This document shows, in pieces, positions 1 through 6,753 of a stretch of 13,937 bases of DNA (the first letter of the stretch is position 1; each line of letters begins with the position of its first letter). Position numbers and translations under genes: made by a program. The notes beneath the pieces are model-generated. The model saw nothing but the letters and a program-made list of their open reading frames with translations, was not told the DNA's origin and searched no databases. Source of the stretch: Neisseriaceae bacterium (GTDB lineage Bacteria > Pseudomonadota > Gammaproteobacteria > Burkholderiales > UBA11063); the NCBI GenBank assembly GCA_947470205.1, contig CANISK010000018.1, forward strand, positions 1 to 13,937. The letters are read 5' to 3'.

Positions 1-6
1 AATGTT

Positions 7-108
7 GTCATTCCCTAAGTCGTCGGGAATCCAGTTTTACAACATCCAACATTCATTTTAAAAGGTGACTATCTACATTGAATGGATTCCCGCCTACGCG
101 GGAATGAC
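7..108. repeat. Inverted pair of ATTCCC/GGGAAT palindromes (dRS3-like)
   Basis: Two copies of one palindromic unit lie in opposite orientation. The left copy (7-33) reads GTCATTCCC, 9 bases, GGGAATCCA. The right copy (83-108) reads TGGATTCCC, 8 bases, GGGAATGAC. The core of the right copy is ATTCCC-N8-GGGAAT (86-105), the pattern known as dRS3 in Neisseria. It can fold into an 8-bp stem (86-93 with 98-105) with a CTAC loop. The two units can also pair with each other across 49 bases. They lie just downstream of infC, but no T-run follows the hairpin in the direction of infC transcription, so a classical terminator is not supported. Membership of the dRS3 family is inferred from pattern only. 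Confidence 0.75.
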
Positions 109-126
109 ATAAATTGGCACTTTTAT

Positions 127-144
127 AGGTTATGCAAGAAGTCT
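127..144. repeat. Element end (18-bp TIR motif) overlapping the infC stop
   Basis: The 18 bases AGGTTATGCAAGAAGTCT are identical to 8540-8557, and their reverse complement matches 8369-8386 with one difference. The last two bases (143-144) are part of the infC stop codon (143-145). The identity with 8540-8562 extends 5 bases past the motif, giving 23 identical bases in all. No partner end is seen inside the window, so the rest of this element, if any, lies left of position 1 or has been lost. Confidence 0.7.
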
Positions 145-667
145 ATTGTTTCTTTTTTGGCCCTATAATCATAATAGCATTTCTTCCTTCTATCTTGGCT
201 TTTTGCTCACATATCCCCTGTTCTAGTAAATCTTGCTCTGCTTTTTCTAGATATCGTATCCCAAATTCTTGATGCGCCAGTTCTCGCCCTCTGAATTGGA
301 CTACAAATTTGACTTTATCGCCGTCCTCTAAAAATCTTTTTGCGTTTCTTAATTTTATTTGATAGTCGTGCTCATCTGTTACAGGGCGTAATTTGATTTC
401 TTTCAAATGAACCTGTTTTTGTTTCATTTTTTGCTCATGAGCTTTTTTTTGTTCACGATATTTAAATTTACCAAAATTCATCAGTTTACATACTGGTGGA
501 TTTGCATTAGATGAAATCTCCACTAAATCCACACCCAATTCTTCTGCTTTTTTTAATGCATCAACCAACTTAATAACACCAAGCTGTTCGTTGGTATCAT
601 CTACAATTACCCTTAACTCTTCCGCGGTAATGGATTCGTTTATTTTAACTTGTTTTTCAGTACTTAT
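143..667 (-). CDS. infC: Translation initiation factor IF-3, with an ATA start codon
   Basis: IF-3 binds the 30S subunit, blocks premature 50S joining and checks start-codon pairing. The product is 174 residues, against about 180 in E. coli. The N-domain begins [12 protein letters not shown], the linker is rich in K, Q and E ([17 protein letters not shown]), and the C-domain carries [24 protein letters not shown] and a KKKQ end. The only ATG/GTG/TTG-type start in frame (TTG at 566-568) would drop the conserved first 33 residues. Reading upstream in the same frame reaches ATA at 665-667, preceded at 7 nt by AGGAG (675-679), a well-placed Shine-Dalgarno. Known infC genes often use rare AUU or AUC, which IF-3 itself rejects as autoregulation; ATA fits that logic. 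The ATA overlaps the thrS stop (TAA, 664-666), so translation is probably coupled. The stop TAG overlaps a repeated element end. The family is certain and the start is well supported. Confidence 0.95.
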   Translation of the reverse strand: MSTEKQVKINESITAEELRVIVDDTNEQLGVIKLVDALKKAEELGVDLVEISSNANPPVCKLMNFGKFKYREQKKAHEQKMKQKQVHLKEIKLRPVTDEHDYQIKLRNAKRFLEDGDKVKFVVQFRGRELAHQEFGIRYLEKAEQDLLEQGICEQKAKIEGRNAIMIIGPKKKQ

Positions 668-2562
668 GGTACTTCTCCTATAAAAGTTTTATGCACATCG
701 GTCACTTTAAATACACCTAAGTCCACCCCGTCTAGTCTCCTTATAGTAACCGATTGGTTTGCCATTTCATTATCTCCAATAATCAACAAAAATGGCACTT
801 TTTGTAATGTCCAATGTCTAATTTTATATCCAATTTTTTCATTACTGGTATCTATTTTACATCTATACCCCATATCATGCAAATGTTTTTGCACTTCCAT
901 AGCATATTTGGCTTGTTTTTCAGAAATGTTTAATATTGATACCTGAACTGGAGCTAACCACAGTGGGAATTTGCCCGCATGGTGTTCAATTAAAATACCG
1001 ATGAACCTCTCAAGAGATCCACATATCGCACGGTGCAACATCACAGGATGTTTTTTACTACCATCTTCAGATACATACTCCGCACCAAGTCTCACTGGCA
1101 TTGAAAAATCCAACTGCACAGAGCCTGTAGTCCATGATCTGCCTATACAATCTTTTACTTCAAATTCAATTTTAGGGCCATAAAACGCACCTTCACCTTG
1201 CATTATTTCAAAGGCTAATTTTTTTTCATTTAATGCATTGGCAAGAGATTGTTCCGCTTTATCCCAGATATCATCACTACCTATCCGTTCTTTTGGCCTT
1301 GTGGAGAGCTTAACTGCAATTTGAGTTAGGCCAAATTTGGCATATACCTCAAATAACATATCAATAAAATTCATCACCTCCATTTGAATTTGGTCTTCGG
1401 TGCAAAAAATATGCCCGTCATCTTGAGTAAAATTACGAGTACGCATAATGCCATGCAGCGCACCTGATGCTTCATTTCTATGGCAAGAACCAAATTCAGC
1501 TAAGCGTATTGGTAATTGTCTGTAGCTTGTGAGTCCTTGTTTGAAGATTTGCACGTGGCAAGGGCAGTTCATTGGTTTTATTGCATACTGTCTATCATCA
1601 GTTTCTATGCTAAACATATCATTACGGAACTTATCCCAGTGTCCAGATCTCTCCCACAATACCCTATCAACTAGTTGTGGGGTTCTCACCTCCAGATAAC
1701 CATGTTTAATATACATCTCACGAATATATTGTTCAATAATTTGCCACAGCTGCCATCCATTTGGGTGCCAAAACACCATACCAGGCGCCTCATCTTGCAA
1801 ATGAAATAAACTTAACTGTTTGGCGATTTTTCTATGATCACGTTTCTCAGCCTCTATAAGCATATTAATGTAGTTATCTAAATCAGCCTGATTAAGCCAT
1901 GCGGTACCGTAAATTCGTTGGAGCATTTCATTTGTAGCATCTCCCCTCCAATATGCACCAGCCAACTTCATAAGCTTAAATGCTTTTAAGAAAGAAGTAT
2001 TTGGCACATGTGGGCCACGACATAAATCTACAAAATCTCCCTGTTCGTACAATGATATGGTGTTATCAGATGGAATTGAGGATATGATTTCTACTTTATA
2101 CTTTTCATTAATTGATGCAAAATATTTAATAGCATCATCACGAGACATTTCTTTGCGGTTTACTGCGATATTTTGCTTGGCAAGCTCGTGCATTTTTTTC
2201 TCTATAAGAGCCAAATCTGCATCAATAAAAGGTTTTTCACAGCTGAAATCATAATAAAAACCATGTTCAATAACTGGGCCTATCGTGACTTGAATATCTG
2301 GGTAAAGCTCTTTGACTGCCATAGCTAGCAAGTGAGCGGTGGAATGCCTTATGATATCTAATGCTTCGCCATCCTTAATGGTGATGATTTTTAATTCGCA
2401 ATCTTCCTCAATTATGAAACTTGCGTCTTTATATTCACCATTAACAATACCGGAGATGGTGTTTTTTGCAAGAGATGTGCTAATATTTTTAGCAACATTG
2501 TGAATTGAGATTGGGTCACCAAAACTACGGACCGCACCATCGGGTAATTTTATATTTATCAT
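664..2562 (-). CDS. thrS: Threonyl-tRNA synthetase
   Basis: This class II synthetase charges tRNA-Thr with threonine and edits mischarged serine. At 632 residues it is close to the 642 of E. coli. In order there are a TGS domain (about 1-62), the editing/SAD domain starting [11 protein letters not shown] (about 73) with the HGFYYDF stretch, and the catalytic core. The core has class II motif 1 ([17 protein letters not shown]), the zinc-ligand MNCPCH segment, motif 2 ([19 protein letters not shown]) and motif 3 ([19 protein letters not shown]), followed by an anticodon-binding domain from about PLWLAPVQV. The ATG at 2560-2562 gives the usual M-x-x-I-x-LPDG opening, although no clear Shine-Dalgarno precedes it. 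infC follows with a short overlap, the standard proteobacterial order. I could not pick a convincing promoter upstream. Confidence 0.98.
   Translation of the reverse strand: MINIKLPDGAVRSFGDPISIHNVAKNISTSLAKNTISGIVNGEYKDASFIIEEDCELKIITIKDGEALDIIRHSTAHLLAMAVKELYPDIQVTIGPVIEHGFYYDFSCEKPFIDADLALIEKKMHELAKQNIAVNRKEMSRDDAIKYFASINEKYKVEIISSIPSDNTISLYEQGDFVDLCRGPHVPNTSFLKAFKLMKLAGAYWRGDATNEMLQRIYGTAWLNQADLDNYINMLIEAEKRDHRKIAKQLSLFHLQDEAPGMVFWHPNGWQLWQIIEQYIREMYIKHGYLEVRTPQLVDRVLWERSGHWDKFRNDMFSIETDDRQYAIKPMNCPCHVQIFKQGLTSYRQLPIRLAEFGSCHRNEASGALHGIMRTRNFTQDDGHIFCTEDQIQMEVMNFIDMLFEVYAKFGLTQIAVKLSTRPKERIGSDDIWDKAEQSLANALNEKKLAFEIMQGEGAFYGPKIEFEVKDCIGRSWTTGSVQLDFSMPVRLGAEYVSEDGSKKHPVMLHRAICGSLERFIGILIEHHAGKFPLWLAPVQVSILNISEKQAKYAMEVQKHLHDMGYRCKIDTSNEKIGYKIRHWTLQKVPFLLIIGDNEMANQSVTIRRLDGVDLGVFKVTDVHKTFIGEVP
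675..679 (-). promoter_or_regulatory. Ribosome binding site of infC
   Basis: AGGAG on the minus strand, inside the last codons of thrS, stands 7 nt before the ATA at 665-667. It is the best ribosome binding site in the thrS-infC junction and decides the infC start. Confidence 0.8.
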
Positions 2563-2905
2563 TTAACTTGCGCTTTGCAAAATATTTTATGTATGCCTGT
2601 GTGAACAAAAATCCTAATAATAAAATATTTTACCATAAATTTATTATGTCCTTATCTAATAAATTTTATTTATCCACAAAAAGTTATCATATAACAGCTA
2701 ATGTTCATTTTTCATTTTGCGCATTTTCAGAAAGAGTAATCATTGCTCTGACGATTGTGCTATTAACTTTGTGGTAGTTTAACTTTTTATATACATTCTT
2801 CATTGATGAAACCTGAACAATGTGGTGAAAATAAAAAATTTTGATTTTACGTAACAATTCATGATATAATTTTGTCTCAAATTGATTTTTAATGGATTAC
2901 TTATC
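2563..2905. other. AT-rich divergent intergenic region thrS/rpmB
   Basis: This 343-bp gap has no convincing gene; the open frames here are low-complexity and lack homology I can recognise. It must hold the thrS and rpmB promoters. It contains two direct copies of AAAATATTTTA (2579-2589 and 2622-2632, 43 bp apart, one within each of two AT-rich blocks in front of thrS). It also has a perfect DnaA-box consensus TTATCCACA at 2670-2678 and a good plus-strand promoter at 2841-2870. I see no tRNA-like or riboswitch fold that I could defend. Confidence 0.6.
2841..2870 (+). promoter_or_regulatory. Sigma-70 promoter of rpmB-rpmG
   Basis: TTGATT (2841-2846) and a perfect TATAAT (2865-2870) are 18 bp apart. 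They end 35 bp before the rpmB start, placing transcription start near 2877. It is the only good plus-strand promoter match in the gap. Confidence 0.65.
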
Positions 2906-3124
2906 ATGACAAGAATATGTATGATTACTGGCAAAAAAACAACTAGCGGTAACAATGTTTCACACGCAAACAATAAAACAAAACGTAAATTTCTAGTAAA
3001 TTTACAATGGCGTAAATTTTGGATAGAGAGTTTAGGTATTTGGGTGCGTTTACGCGTATCAAATGCTGGATTACGCACTATCGATAAAATTGGTATTGAA
3101 AATTTTTTAATACTACAAGACTAA
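2906..3124 (+). CDS. rpmB: 50S ribosomal protein L28
   Basis: L28 is a small structural protein of the large ribosomal subunit. From ATG 2906 the product is 72 residues, beginning [11 protein letters not shown] and continuing with [23 protein letters not shown] and [13 protein letters not shown], all typical of L28 and close to betaproteobacterial forms. An upstream in-frame ATG at 2882 would add residues foreign to the family, so 2906 is chosen; GGAT at 2894-2897 is a weak ribosome binding site. The C-terminus (FLILQD) is a few residues shorter than the usual 77-78 residue protein. rpmG follows 25 bp downstream, the normal rpmB-rpmG pair. Confidence 0.96.
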   Translation: MTRICMITGKKTTSGNNVSHANNKTKRKFLVNLQWRKFWIESLGIWVRLRVSNAGLRTIDKIGIENFLILQD

Positions 3125-3149
3125 CTTTGTTAAATAGGTAAATATTGAT

Positions 3150-3305
3150 ATGCGCGAAAAAATTAAATTAGAAGCAAAAGATGGTTCTGGACACTTCTAT
3201 ACCACCACAAAAAATAAACGAACCACTACAGAAAAAATAAAATTGCGTAAATATAATCCAAAAACACGCAAACACGTGGAATATGTTGAGACAAAATTAA
3301 AATAA
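3150..3305 (+). CDS. rpmG: 50S ribosomal protein L33
   Basis: This 51-residue protein is full length for L33, a basic protein of the large subunit near the E site. It begins [20 protein letters not shown], followed by [17 protein letters not shown] and the end EYVETKLK. It lacks the CxxC pairs of zinc-binding L33, so it is the zinc-independent type usual in Proteobacteria. AGG at 3136-3138 is a modest ribosome binding site. It lies 25 bp behind rpmB and is probably co-transcribed from the promoter at 2841-2870. Confidence 0.96.
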   Translation: MREKIKLEAKDGSGHFYTTTKNKRTTTEKIKLRKYNPKTRKHVEYVETKLK

Positions 3306-3315
3306 ATAGATGCAG

Positions 3316-3360
3316 GTAAACATTTTCATAATGATTAAATGTTTACTGTATTGATTTTTT
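3316..3360 (+). terminator. Likely terminator after rpmG
   Basis: GTAAACATTT (3316-3325) and AAATGTTTAC (3337-3346) form a perfect 10-bp stem. Inside it TCA and TGA can add further pairs. TTTTTT follows at 3355-3360, but 8 bases after the stem, so termination may be weak or partial. It would separate rpmB-rpmG from gcvT. Confidence 0.5.
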
Positions 3361-3400
3361 AACCAATCAAAGTGTGAAGTAAAGCAAAATAATAAATTAA

Positions 3401-4528
3401 ATGATCAAAACTCATTTTTATAATTGTCACAAAAAACACAACGCACAAATAGTAAATTTCTGTGGTTATGCATTACCAATTAATTATGGATCACAAATTA
3501 AAGAACATCTGATTGTCAGAAATGATGCCGGAATGTTTGATGTGTCCCATATGCATATTATTGATATCCATGGACAAAGTAATATACATGAAGCTTGTGA
3601 TTTTTTAAAGTTTTTATTATCAAATGATATTAAAAAAATATCTACACTAAATACCTCGTTTTATTCATTAATGTTAAATGAAAATGGTGGTATTATTGAT
3701 GACCTAATTGTATATCATCTTGATGACTATTATCGTATTATTGCCAACTCTTCAACCAAAGAAAAAGACCTAGCATGGATCACAAAACATGCGGTCAATT
3801 TCAATGTATTAGTAAAATCACGTACTGATTTATCAATCCTTGCAGTGCAAGGGCCACATGCAGTATCAAAAATTATTAACGCATACCCAGAATTATGTCA
3901 ACCACTCCAAAGACTCAGTAAATTTCATATTTATACACACAATAATGTATTTTATGCAAAAACTGGATACACTGGTGAGGATGGATTGGAAATTGTTATA
4001 CCAAACACAGAGGCCGAATCACTCTGGGATAATTTAGTAAAAGAAGGGGTAACTCCATGCGGACTTGGAGCTCGTGATACTCTAAGACTAGAAGCTGGTA
4101 TGAACCTATATGGTCATGACATGACTGATAAAACTTCTCCAATGGAGTGTGGCTTAAGCTGGGTGGTAGACAATAAAGATGAAGAGAGAAATTTTATCGG
4201 CAAGAATGCATTTATAAATTTTAAAAATAATAATGATAATCACAAAACACAAATTGGGGTAATATTAGATGGAAAAGGCGTGTTGCGTGAACACCAACAG
4301 ATTTTTATTAATGGTCAACCAGTTGGGATGATCACCAGTGGAACATTTTCTCCATCACTAGAAAAATCAATTGGCTTTGCATGTATTGCAAAAAATCAAC
4401 CCTTAGATGATTCTATCGCCACAGTCAACATCAGAAACTCTTTTGAACCAATCACATTTACAAAATTACCCTTTATGATACCAAAGAATACAACCAATAC
4501 TTTACGTATCGAAGGTGAAATTACATGA
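3401..4528 (+). CDS. gcvT: Aminomethyltransferase (glycine cleavage system T protein)
   Basis: GcvT takes the aminomethyl group from the lipoyl arm of GcvH and passes the methylene to tetrahydrofolate, releasing ammonia. The product is 375 residues, near family length. Motifs include GMFDVSHM (44-51), NENGGIIDDL (93-102, holding the catalytic Asp region), VQGPHA (149-154), TGYTGEDGLE (188-197) and GLGARDTLRLEAGMNLYG (221-238). A C-terminal barrel has GMITSGTFSPSL. These place it with GcvT itself rather than with YgfZ, which lacks much of this pattern. No Shine-Dalgarno is obvious before the ATG. gcvH and gcvP, often adjacent, are not here: the gene stands between rpmG and a convergent ribosomal operon. 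An ATTCCC palindrome starts 2 nt after the stop. Confidence 0.95.
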   Translation: MIKTHFYNCHKKHNAQIVNFCGYALPINYGSQIKEHLIVRNDAGMFDVSHMHIIDIHGQSNIHEACDFLKFLLSNDIKKISTLNTSFYSLMLNENGGIIDDLIVYHLDDYYRIIANSSTKEKDLAWITKHAVNFNVLVKSRTDLSILAVQGPHAVSKIINAYPELCQPLQRLSKFHIYTHNNVFYAKTGYTGEDGLEIVIPNTEAESLWDNLVKEGVTPCGLGARDTLRLEAGMNLYGHDMTDKTSPMECGLSWVVDNKDEERNFIGKNAFINFKNNNDNHKTQIGVILDGKGVLREHQQIFINGQPVGMITSGTFSPSLEKSIGFACIAKNQPLDDSIATVNIRNSFEPITFTKLPFMIPKNTTNTLRIEGEIT

Positions 4529-4530
4529 CA

Positions 4531-4555
4531 TGGATTCCCGATTTCTCGGGAGTGA
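4531..4555. repeat. ATTCCC palindrome (dRS3-like) between gcvT and rplS
   Basis: This is a third copy of the unit seen at 7-108: TGGATTCCC, 8 bases, GGGAGTGA, with core ATTCCC-N8-GGGAGT, one base off the consensus. It folds as TCCCGA-TTTC-TCGGGA. It begins 2 nt after the gcvT stop and ends 38 bp from the rplS stop, where a bidirectional terminator would be useful, but neither strand has a T-run after the stem. Confidence 0.7.
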
Positions 4556-4593
4556 TAAAAAGTGATATTTTAAAGAAGTGGTTTGCTCTAGAT

Positions 4594-4959
4594 TTAATCT
4601 CTTCTAATGTCTAATTTTTCTTTAATACGAGCTGACCTACCAGATCTATCGCGTAAGTAATATAACTTAGCACGTCTTACCGCACCTTTTCTTTTTACTT
4701 CAATGCTATCTATCAATGGTGAGTATAATTGAAATGTTCTCTCCACTCCTTCACCTGCGGAGATTTTACGCACTATAAAAGATGAATTTAATCCGCGATT
4801 GCGTTTTGCAATTACCACACCCTCATATGCTTGTAGACGCTCACGAGTACCCTCTTTTACTTTTACTTGCACAACCACGGTGTCCCCTGGTGAGAAAGTT
4901 GGGATAGTTTTATTTAAACGAGTAATTTCTTCTTGTTCTAAAGTTTGAATAATATTCAT
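4594..4959 (-). CDS. rplS: 50S ribosomal protein L19
   Basis: L19 lies at the 30S-50S interface of the ribosome. The 121-residue product opens [20 protein letters not shown], then has [55 protein letters not shown] and the basic [28 protein letters not shown] end, with no missing segment. AGGA stands 7 nt before the ATG on the minus strand. It is the last gene of the rpsP-rimM-trmD-rplS operon, 27 bp after trmD. Confidence 0.98.
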   Translation of the reverse strand: MNIIQTLEQEEITRLNKTIPTFSPGDTVVVQVKVKEGTRERLQAYEGVVIAKRNRGLNSSFIVRKISAGEGVERTFQLYSPLIDSIEVKRKGAVRRAKLYYLRDRSGRSARIKEKLDIRRD

Positions 4960-4986
4960 TTTATTTTCCTATGATCTTGTTCCTAC

Positions 4987-5736
4987 TCACTCAAAGCGTT
5001 TTATCGCATCTTGAAGTAGACCAGATTCAATTTTGGTTAATTGTTTCGATTGTAATAAATCTGGGCGTTTTTTATATGTATGCCACAAACTCATTTGCAA
5101 TCTCCATAACTTAATTTGTTCATGATTGCCAGATAATAAGACTTCCGGTACATTCATTCCATCATATTCACGCGGAATTGTGTAATGCGGATGGTCTAAT
5201 AAACCTGACACAAAGGAGTCAGCTTGAGCTGAATCTTTATCATGTAACACTCCAGGTATATGTCTCATTAGTGCATCAATCAACATCATGGCAGGTAATT
5301 CACCACCTGATACTACAAAATCCCCAATCGAGATTTCTAAGTCTATGTTTCTTTCAATGCATCTCTCGTCTATACCCTCATATCTACCACAAACAAATAT
5401 AATTCCATCATATTGCAATAATTCACTTACCAAAGCCTGATTACATGGCTTTCCTTGTGGGGACATGTAAATTCGTATATTTTTTTTCACATCAAGTGTT
5501 TGTTGTTGCTGTAACGCCATTTTTATGGCATCTTCTAATGGTGCAATCTTCATCACCATACCTGGACCACCACCAAATGGTTTATCGTCTATTCTCTTAT
5601 ATGAGTCAGATACAAAATCACGTGGATTGTTAAAATTTAAACTACATATGTCATTGGTAAATGCTCTACCTAGAACTCCATAATGCAAGATACTATCAAA
5701 CATTTCTGGAAAAATCGAGATTATGTTAAATATCAA
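4987..5736 (-). CDS. trmD: tRNA (guanine-N1)-methyltransferase TrmD
   Basis: TrmD methylates G37 next to the anticodon using S-adenosylmethionine, which prevents +1 frameshifting. The SPOUT fold is evident from MSPQGKP, VCGRYEGIDER and IGDFVVSGGELPAM, the segments of the trefoil knot that bind the cofactor, and GLLDHPHYTIP with VLLSGNHEQIKLWR in the C-terminal part. I place the start at TTG 5734-5736, giving 249 residues opening MIFNIISIFPEMF, the usual TrmD N-terminus. A TTG five codons upstream (5749-5751) would add GIRLL, unlike the family. The chosen TTG overlaps the rimM stop as TTGA, with GGGA about 9 nt upstream, so translation is probably coupled to rimM. Confidence 0.97.
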   Translation of the reverse strand: MIFNIISIFPEMFDSILHYGVLGRAFTNDICSLNFNNPRDFVSDSYKRIDDKPFGGGPGMVMKIAPLEDAIKMALQQQQTLDVKKNIRIYMSPQGKPCNQALVSELLQYDGIIFVCGRYEGIDERCIERNIDLEISIGDFVVSGGELPAMMLIDALMRHIPGVLHDKDSAQADSFVSGLLDHPHYTIPREYDGMNVPEVLLSGNHEQIKLWRLQMSLWHTYKKRPDLLQSKQLTKIESGLLQDAIKRFE

Positions 5737-6242
5737 TAGTCTAATTCCCAATTTACTAATATTTTTTTAGTGTGTAAATCGACATCAGGGACATATAATT
5801 CGATAAATGGAATTAATCTTTTTACTCCGTGACTATCTTTCACAACCATCACTGAGCTTGCTCCAGTCTCCATAAGTTCACACACAGTGCCTAAATTTTC
5901 ACCATTAGTGTTCTCCACGTTCAATCCAATCAAATCTATCCAGTAATATTCATTTTTACTGGTTTCTGGAAAATCACCTCTTAAGATCGCCACACTCAAA
6001 CCTTTAAATGTATCTGCCGTGGTTCTATCTGATATATCATCAAATTTTACATGTAGGATGTCATTTCGGATGAATGAATCTTCAAGTTTATAAAAAACAT
6101 ATTTGTCTTTTATAAAAATGTATAACCCAGGGTACTTGATGAGTGTATCTATCTCGTGGGTATCTGGTTTAATTTTAAGCCAACCTTTAACCCCAAACAC
6201 ACCAATGATACGCCCCATCGGCACCAAATTTGAATTCAACAT
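5733..6242 (-). CDS. rimM: Ribosome maturation factor RimM
   Basis: RimM binds S19 and assists maturation of the 30S head. The 169-residue product has the N-terminal barrel (MGRIIGVFGVKGWLKIKP, about 9-26) and a C-terminal PRC-barrel with YYWIDLIGLNV, LGTVCELMETGASSVMVV and LIPFIELYVPDVD, all at normal spacing. The start at 6240-6242 follows the rpsP stop by 10 nt with no strong ribosome binding site. A start at the internal Met before GRIIG is possible and would remove 8 residues. It lies in the standard operon between rpsP and trmD. Confidence 0.96.
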   Translation of the reverse strand: MLNSNLVPMGRIIGVFGVKGWLKIKPDTHEIDTLIKYPGLYIFIKDKYVFYKLEDSFIRNDILHVKFDDISDRTTADTFKGLSVAILRGDFPETSKNEYYWIDLIGLNVENTNGENLGTVCELMETGASSVMVVKDSHGVKRLIPFIELYVPDVDLHTKKILVNWELDY

Positions 6243-6252
6243 ATGTTAAACA

Positions 6253-6510
6253 CTAAGCTGCAGCTGCTTTTTTGGCATTTGCTTTAATAAGTTTCTTCAC
6301 TGTTGCTGATACTTGTGCACCAACACTCTCCCAATATTGCAACCTTTCGAGATTAATTCTGAAGGATTCAATATGTTCTGGCGCTATTGGGTTCCAAAAA
6401 CCAATCTCTTCAATAAAACGCCCTTGTAAACGTGCGTGAGAATCTGCGACCACAATATAATAATATGGACGGTTACGATTTCCACCACGTGCTAAACGCA
6501 CAACTACCAT
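6253..6510 (-). CDS. rpsP: 30S ribosomal protein S16
   Basis: S16 is an early assembly protein of the small subunit. From the ATG at 6508-6510 the product is 85 residues, opening [20 protein letters not shown] with [20 protein letters not shown] following, as in family members, and ending [11 protein letters not shown] longer frame reaches 6546, but the extra 12 residues are not S16-like. AAGGA at 6518-6522 stands 7 nt before the chosen ATG, which settles the start. It is the first gene of the operon with rimM, trmD and rplS; I found no confident promoter between it and the divergent gene at 6754. Confidence 0.97.
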   Translation of the reverse strand: MVVVRLARGGNRNRPYYYIVVADSHARLQGRFIEEIGFWNPIAPEHIESFRINLERLQYWESVGAQVSATVKKLIKANAKKAAAA

Positions 6511-6517
6511 TAATTTT

Positions 6518-6522
6518 TCCTT
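6518..6522 (-). promoter_or_regulatory. Ribosome binding site of rpsP
   Basis: AAGGA on the minus strand, 7 nt before the ATG at 6508-6510. It selects this start over the upstream in-frame ATG at 6546. Confidence 0.75.
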
Positions 6523-6680
6523 AAAAGTCATTGAAATACAATACATCTATTTGATAAATATATACATTATTTACAAACAGTCCGAGCTAGGATTTTATCA
6601 CAAAATTAGATGATGCATCAGATATTTTACAATTTACGAAAAACTATCTATTTAATGAACCATTTACCAAGAAAAATTCA

Positions 6681-6709
6681 TTCAGATAAAACTGCGTATG
6701 AAGTATAAT
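6681..6709 (+). promoter_or_regulatory. Probable promoter of the DUF2079 gene
   Basis: TTCAGA (6681-6686) and a perfect TATAAT (6704-6709) are 17 bp apart, with transcription start expected near 6716 and the ATG at 6754. A second TATAAT at 6743-6748 has no -35 at usable distance. Confidence 0.5.
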
Positions 6710-6753
6710 ATGGTATTAATAAAAAATTGCTACAATGAAAGGTATAATTAAAA

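Noticed and set aside
83..108. Rho-independent terminator of infC
   Set aside because: The hairpin is strong, but no T-run follows in the minus-strand direction; kept as a repeat only.
2505..2777. Plus-strand open frame over the thrS start and the gap
   Set aside because: It begins antisense in thrS, has low-complexity AT-driven content and no ribosome binding site or family likeness.
2800..3078. Minus-strand open frame opposite rpmB
   Set aside because: It is the antisense shadow of L28, with no support of its own.
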